From positions 3,279,001 through 3,343,000 of the forward strand of contig OZ020309.1 in assembly GCA_963971305.1 (NCBI GenBank): 64,000 bases of DNA, written 5' to 3'. The stretch is from Arcuatula senhousia (Eukaryota > Mollusca > Bivalvia > Mytilida > Mytilidae). The notes beneath the pieces are model-generated. The model ran no database searches. It saw only the letters and a list, made by a program, of their open reading frames with translations, and was not told where the DNA came from. Below, piece by piece: positions 34,101-46,355 of this stretch (positions are counted from its first letter, which is position 1; each line of letters opens with the position of its first letter). The position numbers and the translations under genes are program-made.

Positions 34101-36440
34101 AAATTTTAAAAATAAAGATATTCAGTTAGCTCGGTATTCCTGGGATAATAAAAAAATATCCAAACAGTATCAATTCTGCAGAAATGCACTTATAAATACT
34201 TTCCTGTTAAATGTACTACCCCAAATTTAATGAATCTAAAAAAATCGTATACCTTTCAGTAGAACCGAAAAAGTAGACCCATTGCAGCCGCACATCCGAA
34301 TATACAAAATTGGTACTTACCACCCACTCCCGTAATATGACCCTTAACTATGTTTTTTAATCGTTGGACTTGTTATACAATTGACATATTCAAAATGTGC
34401 GTCGAAGTTCCTCTTATTTTTTTAAGACACGTCGTTCTTTGTTTCACGGGAATAGTTTTTGATTGTTTATACCCGTTCTTTTCTACAAAAGTAACAAATA
34501 CAAGATAATAATAACAGAAACAGAAAAAAAAAAAAATTATAGAATAATTTACTTCGTTATGCTGATGAAAATCTGTTAAATGTCAAAAATGACTGGATTT
34601 TGTTTGACAAACATAACTGAATTCGAATTTCAAGTGTCTTGGCTTTTTAAATTTCAGAACAATTTATGAATTACAAGTACTGATCGCACCAAGATCTGGT
34701 AAGTTGCAAAACGCATCATGGAGGGCTGCATATGGTTAAAAGAATAAGATAAACAGTTTCATCTCTTATTTGATAAAGTATTTCAAGTATGTCTTAACAT
34801 AAGAATTTTTGTATGTTTTTGTGACTTGTTTGTAGTGAGATTTGCCAAGGAAATTGCCTTTTTTTATGATTTTTAAACAATTAAGATACATAGGTGCAAA
34901 TAAAAGACTTTAAAGAGCATAGATCAGTACAAATTCAATCCATGCACAAAAATAGAGTAGCAGTTTTAAATATTTAAATTATCAAACACTTCTACATTTA
35001 AACTATTTCAAATATGCATGTTTGACTATGGTAGCATTCATAAGATTAAGGGAAACCATATTCAAGTCATACAATGCAAATTCCTTAATTATTTCCTGAT
35101 AAAATAATTAAGTCAAAAGGTTTAACCTTTCAATAAACAACACAAAATATCATATTAAGGTCTTTAGTTTTCATTAGATAATAAGTCATCATAGGGTTTT
35201 GAATATCTGCAATTCCTCTTCTTCCGGCTGAAGAAGGTTTATAAATTTGTTCGAATTATGAATTTTGCACAAAAGTCCATGATGTAGCATTTTTCTCTGA
35301 CTAATCTTTTTGCTGTTTAATTCCGTTGAATGTCATTCTACATGCTAGAAAAAATTTTGACCCAGCATTAGTCTTGCCATTTTTAAAAATAACCATAGTT
35401 TTATTGATATGTATTAAAATCACACAGTTTAGACATTACACCCAAACACTATTTTGAGCCCATTTTGTCAATACTTTTGGCTATTTATTTTATTTTGTAA
35501 GTCTAGGAAGAATGAAACATTTGCCAAATATTAACAAGCTCCTGAACATATATGAGCCCAAAACTAAAACGACTAAATATGTTTTTTTTTTTTTCTTTAA
35601 GCAAACATGTGGGACACCAGAGTTTTGCATCTAAACTAGTCTTGTCCATGCTAAGAGGTAATAACTTTATTTATTTCCTTCAATGTATGAAATAAAATTA
35701 AAAAGTTTCAACAAGTCGAACTGTTTTAACCAAATCTTAATATTTGACCAGTGTTTCATGTACAACATGATATAAAATATAACCTGAGTATTATAAAAAT
35801 AAAAGGACTAAAGTTTTTTTAGGAAAAAAAATAAAATGATATTGAACACTTGTATGCGCATTGTGAGCTAATTAAGCAATAGCACTTCTTTTAAGATCAT
35901 TCAAGATATTAAAAAAAAATATATTATATTTCTATAGTAAAATAGGAAAAGATTGATTTGTGAAAATTTTTGTTTACTATATTTGGTCAACCTTAAACAT
36001 GTTAAAGTTTCATTTTTCCTGACTTTTGTAAATTTTCAAAAACTTAACTGCTTAATGTTTTAAACCATCGAGATTCTGTCATGAATTTATTTAAAATGTA
36101 TCTACATTGGTAGCTCTTTTAAACCTGAATTCATATGGCTTTCAATATACAAGTCTTTTTTTTGAATATTTTTTACTTGCAGATCGTGGGGGGAATTTGT
36201 TCAGACCACCTGGGGGACAAACATGTTAAGGTATTGACAAAATAAAATACAATTAGCAGCTAAATCTCACAGCAGATATGAAATTTCTGCTTTATTCAGG
36301 TGGAGATTGTTGTTTTAAATAATAAATGCAACATGAATTAATGGGAAATCATCAATTGTATGAGGATTTCTTTAATTGAATTTAATGAAAAATAGAAATG
36401 AAATTTATCATTTTGTAAGTCATGGATATTGGGTTGGTTT
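31116..36440. other. Long AT-rich stretch without recognisable genes
   Basis: Over 5 kb with only short chance frames. A T/G-rich low-complexity tract lies at 33640-33720. No repeat shared with the rest of the window was noticed. It could hold intron or regulatory sequence, but nothing shows it. Confidence 0.4.
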
Positions 36441-36444
36441 AACT

Positions 36445-36595
36445 GACCATTTCGTTTGAAATGCCTGTACCAAGTCAGGACCATTGCGATCCACCAGTTC
36501 TCCGGTATGACTGATTCGTTTTTGTCATTTTCTCTGGACTATGAGATTGATCATTCAAGTTCGGTAGTTTTGTTATTACCTTTATTTGGTATCTC
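36445..36595. repeat. R3 repeat, partial copy
   Basis: Nearly identical to 3835-3975 (GCCTGTACCAAGTCAGGACC, TCTCCGGTATGACTGATTCG) but lacking the left GATCGCAATGG end. Confidence 0.6.
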
Positions 36596-37324
36596 CTTTT
36601 AAGTCACTTATGAATAGAAATGATCATATTCAAAGGAAGAATACAAACAACAGATACAAGAAAAGTTATTTTAATGAATACCATAAGATTTCGTTCCTAT
36701 TTAACAATTTAAAAGCATATATTATTGTATTTCATTTTTGTTCAGCCAAGATTTTATGTACCCCTTTATGTACCCCTTGCTTTTGTCACTATTGTCTAAA
36801 CACATGTTTATATTCTCTACAATAAAACTACCCTATTATCTGTTTACATGAAAGAAATAAGACAATCGTTAAGTTTACAGACTCCTTGGGAATGCAAAAT
36901 TGGCTTAAAACTTTATTAAATAAAGGTTATAAAATGGATATTTTAGTAAAATCTTTGAATTTAGTCTTCTTTGGTAAAAATATTGATAATTTGATACTTA
37001 CTTTAAAATGTTAATTGCCTTTTTATACTTATGTCATTTTTGAGCATTACAGCGATCAAGTGTGTCGGTTTTGTGTGATGATGCATCATCAAATCAAGTG
37101 TTTGACGTGTTGTGTCGGATTTAAAATCGACATACTTGATTTTTTTACATCAGTCGATGGATGCTTCTTAGCTAGCTGTCAGTAACTTCGAGTGTTCTCA
37201 AGAGAGTATCTTTACGTCCCGTTAATTACCTGTTGTCCTTTTGTCTCAGATACTCTCTTGTTGAATTGAACTTCTATCGATTTGATTTTTACTGTGTGTT
37301 AGTTTGTGCTTTGTTATTGATTAT

Positions 37325-37660
37325 CATTAGGGGGAAGGTTGGCGCCAAAAAACTAGTTTAACCCCGCCACATTTTAATGTGCCTGTCCTAAGCCAGGAAT
37401 CTTTATCAAAGCTTATGTTTGTATTTAGTCGAATTTTTGTTAATTGTTTTTTGTCAAGAAGAGGGTCTTTCAATGCACTTTGGGATTGGGCTTGAATCAT
37501 ATGTATTTTATTTTCAATCCAGGGGCCAATTGAAAAACAGCGAGCAGCGACCGCTGGTCACATTGAAGGCTGCTGGCTGTTTTCCATTGTGGATATTTAA
37601 AATATACGTTTATAATGTAGGTTGTGTCGCGTACACTTATTCCACATCTCATTTTCTTCT
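37325..37660 (+). repeat. Dispersed repeat family R1, copy 3
   Basis: Contains AATGTGCCTGTCCTAAGCCA, CAATCCAGGGGCCAATTG, GTCACATTGAAGGCTGCTGG and GTTGTGTCGCGTACACTTAT. This is the most complete R1 copy here. An open frame of 89 codons over it is not conserved between copies. Confidence 0.6.
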
Positions 37661-38141
37661 ATTAGACTCAAATTTGAATGAAAGTTAACGTCTTTTTTAT
37701 CCAATTTTACCTCCTAAGTCATTAGACTCCAGCTATTTTCACAGTAGTCAGAAACAAATATTTATGTATATTTAACTTCAAGCATCAAGAAATTTCATTC
37801 AAATTCTCCCATACTCTGAAAGTACATTTTAACCAAAGGTATATGATTTTTAAATTTGTATTGCATTGAACTTTACAAATAAATATATTATACATGATTT
37901 ATTTAGACACAGAACAGCTTCTTAATGAGAAATATGACTTCTGTAAATTTTAACGATACTTATTCTTTAGGAATGTGTGCAATTTTATCAAGTGATGCTT
38001 TATAAGTTTAAAGATTCACCCAAGGGGCGGATGTATGACTTAAGTTTGTGGTGGGGGTGTAACGATTGGTTATCAACAAGAAGAGTTAGGCATATCATCT
38101 TAGTAATTATTTGGTTCCCCAGTTTGGTATTTTGTTTGGTT

Positions 38142-39615
38142 TGCGAAAATTCCTAAGTTTATTTAATTATATTGCGTAAATATGCCTGTGTCCATATTTA
38201 TAGTGTGTATTGTCTGTTTATTCGTTTGTTATTTTAGTGTCTATGCATGACCCCGGTTGCATGACATGACAGGTCTCAGTGGGATATACCGACGGCATAT
38301 CAAAGGTACGGACGGCCTGACTCGTTTTTGTTTTTGTTTCGTCTTAGAAGCATTAATCATTACCTACGAACTTTATTTGAGGGATTCGGCATTTCAATTG
38401 CTACTTTACTACACATGCCTTCTAAAATAGAAAAATCAACTAAATTTACGGAATGGGCTTATCTGCCCGCAAATAAAATGCCAATTGAAAAATCACAAGC
38501 CAGCAGTCTTCAACATAACTAGAGGATCTTGTATTGGCCCAAGACTAAAAATACAATACATAAAATTCAAACAAATCCCTAGATTATCAACGAAAGACCC
38601 ATTTCTACACATAGAACAAAGAACAGATAGTTGACAGGGACAAATAAAAGCTTTGGCAAGGCTTCCTGGCTTAGAACAGCACATATTTAAAGTGGCGTGG
38701 TTAGACTATTTTTTTTGGCTCAACCTTCCAGACAAAACCTGTACAGACATTGTTATGGAAATGAAAGGTTAAACCATATTTTATGGCACCGAACCTATCT
38801 CTTCCATTGCATTATTAGAGTCCAATAGTAACACAAAACAAAACACGGTCAGTCCAAAGTTAAAAGGAACGAATCTCTGTCAAAGCCGATGTTTTGTACT
38901 TGTCGTCTTTATGTAGGTGTTTATGTTTTTGATATATTTGAAAAGTACGTTTTATATTTTTATTTATCTTAGACTAATGGCAAAACGGCAAGCGGCACAC
39001 AGTAGATATACAGAAGGCTATTTGCTATTATGGTGTTTTACATTGCCGTTTATATTTATTTGTTTATGACGCGTAAACTTTTTCCATATCTCTTAACTCT
39101 CTAAGATTACCTCAGAAAAAAAAGAACAGCTAAATATGGAATCAGAGCACACTCCAACAGTTGCTTAATTTTCTTGTTCTCTCATTAGTCAGAATGTTCG
39201 TGAAAATGTTGATGTTTTTTATCTTCGATGAACAAAGTTGAACATTTTAATAGCTATGAAGAAATGGAAATTCTTTTTCCAATTTATATGTGAATATAAA
39301 GAAATTCGTCATTTGTTTTCGGAAAACACATTTTTTATTAGTTTCTGTAAAAACAACAAATATTTTTTGTTCTAGGGCACAACCTTTTCACGGCATGGTA
39401 TCCGGGTGGACAGCTGTTGTCAGAACTTGTACAGAAATTTTCTTCTTTTATTAAAGTGCATCTGATACCTGGAGCTTTTGAAAAAGTACAAAATAAAAAA
39501 TAATTAATCATGTTTTTATTCTGCCGACTTACAAATGTATATCAACCATCATCAAAACAAAACACAATAAAATAACAAAAGGCTCGCAGGAGAAATAACA
39601 ATATCAATTCTTATC
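38142..39615. repeat. Segmental duplication 1, copy B
   Basis: Joins the two halves that are separated by 2.68 kb in copy A; the junction is at about 38480 (AAATGCCAATTG). It cuts into the R1 copy that is whole in copy A, so copy B most simply arose by an internal deletion. Confidence 0.8.
39338..39474 (-). CDS. Terminal exon of a defensin-like six-cysteine peptide (copy B)
   Basis: Paralogue of 22704-22840 with the same TTTTTCAAAAG|CT acceptor and an open frame. Against copy A it shows five substitutions (T to I, R to S, Y to D, T to P, G to R), one extra codon before ICC, and a stop one codon earlier. All six cysteines are kept. No signal-peptide exon was identified above it. Interpretation as for copy A: a duplicated antimicrobial-type peptide exon or a relic of one. 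Confidence 0.5.
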
Positions 39616-39779
39616 AATATAAGTAAGTGTTTTTACTTCAGAACAGGAAAATGTACTTTTTATACACGTCAACTAGCTTGTTAACATGGTCATTTTTTCA
39701 CATTTTGTGGTTTAAATCTGTACTATTTGACCTAAAAAATGTTGTATTTGTATATATTTGATACATTTTAATGTACATA

Positions 39780-40195
39780 TTGGGGATAAATCCCAACTTT
39801 TTTGTAAAATTCAAAGAAAAAAAAGTTGAAAGTTAATTATAGTTTAATTGAAACGACACAAATCTACATATAGTTATAATAGTAACAATGCAATGATGAC
39901 AAATCCCCAATTGTGTTTAACATTAACACTGATCAGCTCATAGCGGAGATATATCCCCAGTTGTGTAAAATGTAGATAACATACAACTTTAAGCGGGGAT
40001 GAATACCCAATCACATGGTAGACTAAAATTTAGGAGTCGATGTGGTGAACTTGATGTAGTATTACTACAGTATGACTTACATTAATTTTGATTGGGGATA
40101 TATCCCCATTTCAAGTTATATATAAACAGACTAATGAAAAGAATCTTTTTAATTGTGCATTGACCACAGTGGGGATAAATCCCCACTAAATTATC
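39780..40195. repeat. Spaced GGGGATATATCCCC palindromes
   Basis: Perfect or decayed forms at about 39782 (GGGGATAAATCCC), 39901 (AATCCCC), 39948 (GGAGATATATCCCC), 39993 (GGGGATGAATACCC), 40096 (GGGGATATATCCCC) and 40174 (GGGGATAAATCCCC), in otherwise AT-rich DNA. Confidence 0.6.
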
Positions 40196-40199
40196 AAAT

Positions 40200-41355
40200 G
40201 ATCAATCGCCCCAAATGTATATATACTGTATAAATAAATTTTAATTTTATGATGAGAGGGATAAAAAATATTTAGATAGTACATTTAAAAAAACATTTGT
40301 GATAACCAAATATGTACATTTGAAATTTTGCCCTTTAACAAATCATTTCAGCTTGTATTGAAGTTTCATTTTTGTATGTTTGTATTGGAATAAATTTATA
40401 AAACAAAAATCATTTTTTTCTCATTCGTGACACTCCAAAAATGAACAATACGAGAGAATTTGTGTATAACAAACCAACCCGCCACACAATGTTCTTCATG
40501 CCTTTAAGCAACTTTGAGGTCTTCATCAGAGACAAACAATGCACACTTTCTTAAACATGCAAAAAACATAATAATACATCTTCCGTCTTTGTCACCATCA
40601 TCCATGTGGTTTTCACTTTGGTGATGCTCATGAGTTACAAGAACTGAGCAAATATATTGCAAATATAAAAAAAGTCATTTAGGCAACGCACATCGGAATT
40701 GGTCAATATGTATATATATAGACAATAGTATTAACTGTCTATAACTGGGCCACTTTACATACATGTAAAGTTTTACCTTAATTTAAAAGTCTAAAAATAA
40801 TTAAAAAATTAATAACAAATTCAATTTCAACGTAGGCCAAAAAAGTTTGTGAACTCCACCGCATAACTCATCTTAAATCCTCTTTTGACCCTAGTTCCTA
40901 AAATAAGGACAGTTCAGATTAAAATCGTGTTACCAATATTTTAAAAATCACAAGTTATTTAGACGCACCGACATATAAATGAATGGTGCTTATGCTTTTC
41001 CTTTTGTTTTACCCGATAACATGACATAATTTAAATGTAATAATATAGTTTGAAGAAAAACTTAAACAATGAAGTAAATGTCGTATTGGTCAAGAAAACG
41101 CATTATATACTCAAATAACGCCTATTTCAAACTTGAGCATAATAAGATCGAAAGAAGCCGAGTAACGTGAGTTGAAGTATTTGACGAACGAAGGAACAAA
41201 ATGAATGTAAAATACTCAACAAACAAGAAGTGTCTTTGAGGATGGCTGCAAATTGCATACCGCGACATGTGGTCGTTCGTTAATAGATATATCAACTATT
41301 GCCGTTTGGCGTGCATACTTTAGTCACTTAGTTATGGTTTTACTCCCAAGCAGCA
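40200..41355. other. No gene recognised
   Basis: AT-rich; nothing supportable on either strand. Confidence 0.4.
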
Positions 41356-41359
41356 CGAT

Positions 41360-41870
41360 TTCGGCTATATCCGGGAGATGAACGTGATAGTGGCGATACA
41401 ATGAACAGGATAGTGGAGATACAATGAACATGAAATGATGATGAAGTGGGGGGAATGGGGACACAAGGTCAATCGGGTAGGAGAGTTTTGACTGCCACTG
41501 GAAAAGGAGTGATGGGTAGGGACGGAAAATGTTGCCTCCTGCATGGGGATCCTACGGGTCCTACTCTTACCGAGACCTGCAGCAGGGTTCTTTAACGTGC
41601 AAAGAACGTGACATTTTTCCCAACACGGTGCACCACTATGGTTTGCGGTCAGGGTTTCCGCATTATCGCCTGACGACCCAGCATCTCTCGATGTCAGGGC
41701 TGCCCCATTCAACCACCTGGGGCACGCATCCCAGTCGCTTTGTGGGCAAAGCGGCCTGACCCAATGTCTGGTTTCTGAGCGCTCTTTAGTGGACTTTTCC
41801 GACAAGCTTAGCGCTGCTGTGGGCCTATTCGCCACCCGGAACCCGCACGGGTTTGTGTACATACATACAC
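41360..41870. repeat. Dispersed repeat family R2, copy 2
   Basis: The longest and least decayed copy, and markedly less AT-rich than its surroundings. A 190-codon frame runs through it on the minus strand, but the other two copies do not keep it open and it contains no known domain, so I treat it as a repeat, not a gene. It includes GTCGCTTTGTGGGCAAAGC and TGAGCGCTCTTTAGTGGAC. Confidence 0.6.
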
Positions 41871-42604
41871 AGTTAAATAAATATAATATAAAAAGAAAAA
41901 TAGTTAATTTAGATCCCGCGATGATATGTAAGGGCAAAAAGTTCTACTCAGCCTGCCCGTTTGTCCGTCTATCGGTACGTTGGTATTTTTAGTATCGTTA
42001 TGGATTCCTCCCAAGTCAGGTCCACGACTAAAATATGACATTATGTAGGATGGAGCGGGACGTTGACTCAAAAACCCTGATTTGGGAGGATGCCGTCATG
42101 ATTTTCTCAACAATGTATAATTACATGTGAAAGAATGGTGGTTCAGTATCAAAAGTTGTATGTATGTTCTAAGTGACTTGCAGATCGTACCTGTCCACCA
42201 CTATTTTTGTCTCAGGACTGGGTCGATATGAACATTTTTATAAAATAGTTTGCAAGTTTTCGTCATGTGTATTTTGCGTTCATGAGAATGATTTAATAGG
42301 GTGGTTCAGCGTGACCGTGCAACTGAACATTACTTCTTGTCTGGGATTTACGCGGGGCAAGTGTGTGCCATGAACAAAATCCTTCTTTATTTTACTACTA
42401 TTTCAGACGGATCGACCTTTTCTTTAAAAAAAAAGAAAATTTAACTAGACTGATGCTGCGTGTCAAGAAAAACTGGTAATAAGATAAAAACGTAGACATA
42501 ACAAAAACAATACACAGTTGTTAAAGCACGGGTTGTGTTAATCTTTACAAATTATCCACATTTGTTTGTATTTTTACGACACGTTCCAAAGACTGGTTTA
42601 TATA

Positions 42605-43340
42605 ATCACTAGAAAAATTCCGAATGTAGGAAAAAAAGTCACGGAAAAAAAGTCACGGAAGAAAAGTCACAGGAAAAAAGGTCACAAGGAAACAAAGCAT
42701 ACATATAATATTTGAATGATTAAATAAAAGAATATTCAAATTTTGATTTTTGTACTGTATATTTCTTATACATGTATTTATAAATGATTTAGTCATAGAT
42801 ATGATAATAATAAAAATGTAAATTAATAATACATGAAAAAGGAAAGTAACAAGAATATAAAAGTCACCAATTTAGAATTTTCTGTTTGTTTTTTAAATAA
42901 AATATTATTCAACGCTTTTAAAAAGCGAAAGTAAGCAAGACTTAATACAAAACTACATGGATAAAAATGTTTTGATATAATTATATAGAAATGAGTAATT
43001 TGTAAGTAAAATTACTGGTAATTTTCATTATGGTCTATAGCATCAATTGAGTTTTTATTCATATCTTACACTTTTTTCCGAGATTATTTTTTAATTAAAA
43101 AAAAAGAAAAAAAAAAAAAAAACAACAACAAAAAAGAAGATAAAGAAGAATAGTTTAAACATAAAAATAATAGCACTTAGTTCAATAGGGACTTAAAAAT
43201 ACATTGTGACTTTATTTCCTGTGACTTTTTTTCTTGTGACCTTTTTTCCTGGGACTTTTTTTTCAATCAAAACTGTGACCTTTTTTCTTGTGACTTTTTT
43301 TCCTGTGACTTTCTTTCCGATTACTAAAAATTCCTAGCCA
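42605..43340. mobile_element. TIR-like element with AAAGTCAC tandem repeats at both ends
   Basis: Left: CTAGAAAAATTCCGAATG, then AAAAAAAGTCACGG units (42628-42690). Right: GTGACTTTTTTTCCT units (43205-43320), then CCGATTACTAAAAATTCCTAG, the approximate inverse of the left edge. Units are about 15 bp and inverted between the ends, so this is a foldback-type element of about 735 bp. The interior is AT-rich, with an A-rich tract at 43098-43145. No coding frame. Confidence 0.65.
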
Positions 43341-44234
43341 TAAATGTACACCAAAACGGGCGAAATCTGAGGGCCCATTCTAAAAGTGTTCTTTGATTAG
43401 TAGATAAATAAATATTTTCCCAAACGTAACGTTTCCAATTTCGTAACTTTTATTAGATTAGAACATAAAAGACATTGTATCTTTTCATTTTTTTCATTAG
43501 ATTATTTTGTCTTCTTCAAATTTTGTATATTGCCAAATCTTATGAATTACCTTTTTGTTTATTTGACATGTTCAGAGTCTACCTTTTAACACCTGTCGAT
43601 CGCGATACGGGTGTCATGCTGTGACCTACTTAATTAACATCCGCCTGCCGCTTTTGGCCCGTGTCCAACAACCAGCTGTGACAAATTATGCACACGTGAA
43701 GATTGATAGCTGATGAACAAAATATTATGATACATATACCGTAATGTTTAATTTGATATAAGACAACAGTTACATGTACATTTTAAGCCAAATATTATAT
43801 ATTTCTTGATTAAATTCAAAATTTTAAAAATGAATGCCGAAGATAGATTTTTACATGTACAAATGCACTTTAAAAGAAATAATTCCAAAATTAAAGGGCT
43901 TTCATACCCCGCTCTCCCTGATTTCCCCCATACTCATAATCGAATAGTTAAACTTATTTTCGTTTTTTATTACATTGTAAAATGATAATAATTAAGACGT
44001 ATTTGCAATTTCATGTCCGTTAAAATTTGAATCTTTTATTTTTGTTATGGAATTACAATGAATATTTTTTCGATGCGTTATTTACGTTTTTCTAAAGTTT
44101 TTTCTTCTTCTATTTTTCTGTAATTGTAATGAAGGGATTCGTATCAATTTTATGTGGTGTGTAGCGATGCTGTTCCGAAGCGAAAAAAAAACCCAACAAC
44201 TTAACACTGTATTAAGAAATAATGCTACGTGCAA
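43341..44234. other. No gene recognised
   Basis: Nothing supportable; one less AT-rich patch at 43590-43690 has no motif I can name. Confidence 0.4.
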
Positions 44235-44515
44235 TTAAAAATGATTGTTCATGTATTTATAAAACGACGAAAAACTGCCAACAGAACTCAGTGTCACCAT
44301 GCGGGGGCCGCTGCTCACTGTTTTAATTCTAGACTGAGAAATCGACATACATATCAGAAACAATATTTTAAAAGAAAGACTTTCTTCAACCAAGCTTTTT
44401 GACAATTGCATGCAAAGAACAAATAATATAAAGACGACGAATGAAAATATAAGCTTTGAAAACAATTTAAATCATTTAAAATGTGGCGGGTTTAAACTAG
44501 TTTCGAGGTATAGTC
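44235..44515 (-). repeat. Dispersed repeat family R1, diverged copy 4
   Basis: The minus strand keeps CCGCCACATTTTAAATG, AAACAGTGAGCAGCGGCC and ATGGTGACACTGAGT-like blocks in R1 order. A 76-codon frame is incidental. Confidence 0.4.
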
Positions 44516-45125
44516 CAGTTTCGAAGCTCCCATTTTGATAATCCACAGCAAAGCACGCAGTTAAACCCCCTCCCCACGGAAATCACCTACGAAAAAAAAT
44601 ATTTCCTTAGCAGACTCCTTGGCTCATCTTCTATAAAGGAAAAGCTTCACCATTTTCGAGATATACATTATTACCTTTGTTACAACAAGGTAAAATTTAT
44701 TAATATTCAAATCTTGCTACTGAAATTATGTCTATGACAGCAAAAGTATTTATTAAACATTATATATTTTTGTTAATATTGTTTCTACTTAATATGCAGC
44801 TGAATCATGCATATACCTCTAGCGGAATCGCGTCCGAGGCGGGTCATTCGCTCTGACCAGTGATGAAACAAGCAGAGATATATGAAATAAAACAAAAAAT
44901 TCAGATAAATGCCAATTCTTATTTATATTTTATTCGTTTAAGTTATTCATACAGGTTCTTGACTCTATGGAGACTTGCATACATGTTTCTATAGTCAAAA
45001 ATAGAACTCATCATGGATAATACGTATGTACATGTACCTATATTTGAAAAAAATAACACGAACAGACTTCAATCACGACAATGTATACTATTGTATATAC
45101 ATGTAGCTGTCATTCCCAATAAAAA
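44516..45125. other. No gene recognised
   Basis: AT-rich. The far end of the repeat-ended transposon (right terminus at 45491) should lie here or further left, but I cannot find its inverted terminus. Confidence 0.35.
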
Positions 45126-45129
45126 TAAT

Positions 45130-45491
45130 TCATTTACACGATTAAACGTTCATTTACACGATTGAAACATTCATTTACACGGTAAACCACTCACACGATT
45201 GAATCGCTCATTCACACGATTGGAACGTTCATTTACACGATTGAAACATTCATTTACACGCTAAACCACTCACACGATTGAATCGCTCATTTACACGATT
45301 GAAACGTTCATTCACACGATTCAACGTTCATCTACACGCTAAACCGCTCACACGCTAAACCACTCACACGCACGATGAGCGCACGATGATCGCACGATGA
45401 ACGCACGATGAACGCACGGTGAGTGCACGATGAGCGCGCGATGAATGCACGATGAGCGCAAAAATGGTTAGTTTGAATTTTAGAGGGTCTG
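45130..45491. repeat. Minisatellite with transposon terminus, inverted relative to 225-508
   Basis: Units such as CATTTACACGATTGAAACG and CACGATGAGCG, followed at 45464-45491 by the inverse of CAGACCCTCTAAAATTC beside TA (45492-45493). The terminus has the same orientation as at 480-508, while the array is reversed. It interrupts the 3' part of a LINE that resumes at 45494 on the minus strand. Confidence 0.65.
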
Positions 45492-45493
45492 TA

Positions 45494-46355
45494 GTAAAGC
45501 AAAAAATTCCAGACATTACTGACTTCCTCTTTTGGTTATAATACGGAGCATTTTTGTTGAATTCCATTAGCTAGATTTATTTTCTGAAGACATGAGTTCT
45601 TTAAATTTTAGGACGTTTGGTTTATTTGTGAGTTTTTTTCTTGATAAGTCTCTTTCTGTCATCAGCAAACATTGTGCATTCCAAAATATAGTGATACTCA
45701 TCTCCTAACTGTTCATTTCACAAGTTGCACATTCTATTATTTCTATCAAAATTATGCCAACTACCCGTTTCTACGGGCAGTTTATGATTTCCTGTTCTAA
45801 ATAAGCACATTAGAATAGAGTCTTTCTTGCTGAGAATATCGAAATATTTTTCTTTTTCTAGCGCTTCTTCAAATAATTCATAGTTGTTCGCTTTAGAACA
45901 ATTTTGTATTTCTTGATGCCAATTTTGTCCGTTCAGAGAGATTTTGTTTAATCTTAAGTTCTAACAAATCAAAGTTAGGGACATTTTGTAGGTTCCAAAT
46001 ATAAGCAAATCCACACTCATTAAAAATACTTTTTACAAATTGAAGCCATTGAAAAGATGTACGTTGGTTAACTGACAATTGGTACATAATATTGTATGAT
46101 AAAGAGCCAAGTTATGTTTGTTTACCTAAAATTAGCTTACACCAAGAAGAAATCATTCTAGTTTTTACAACTAGAGAAAGTGGAAATCGTCCAATATCTC
46201 CATAAACGAAACAGCTAGGAGTAGAAGATTTAATATTTAATAGAAGATTACAGAATTTTAAATGAACTTTTTTGATCTGATAAAACAATTTTGTATCCCC
46301 AGAGTTCATACCCATAGAGTAAAATTGGTTTTACCATTTCATCAAAGAGATCAAG
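45494..46355 (-). pseudogene. LINE ORF2 C-terminal part (minus), broken
   Basis: The minus strand encodes LFDEMVKPILLYGYELWG right after the CACTA insertion, then KVHLKFCNLLLNIKSSTPSC and VYGDIGRFPLSLVVK-type sequence, VPNFDLL, and a C-terminal LGDEYHYILEC zinc-like end (about 45690-45710). Frames change several times. This is the region after the RT domain in non-LTR retrotransposons. It is contiguous with 48827-49645 once the inserted element is removed. Confidence 0.7.

Noticed and set aside
41365..41937. 190-codon open frame on the minus strand
   Set aside because: It lies over repeat family R2; copies at 23220 and 49650 do not keep the frame, and no domain or signal is visible.
43098..43145. 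A-rich tract as a possible retroposon poly-A tail
   Set aside because: It is inside the AAAGTCAC-ended element and shows no adjacent target duplication.
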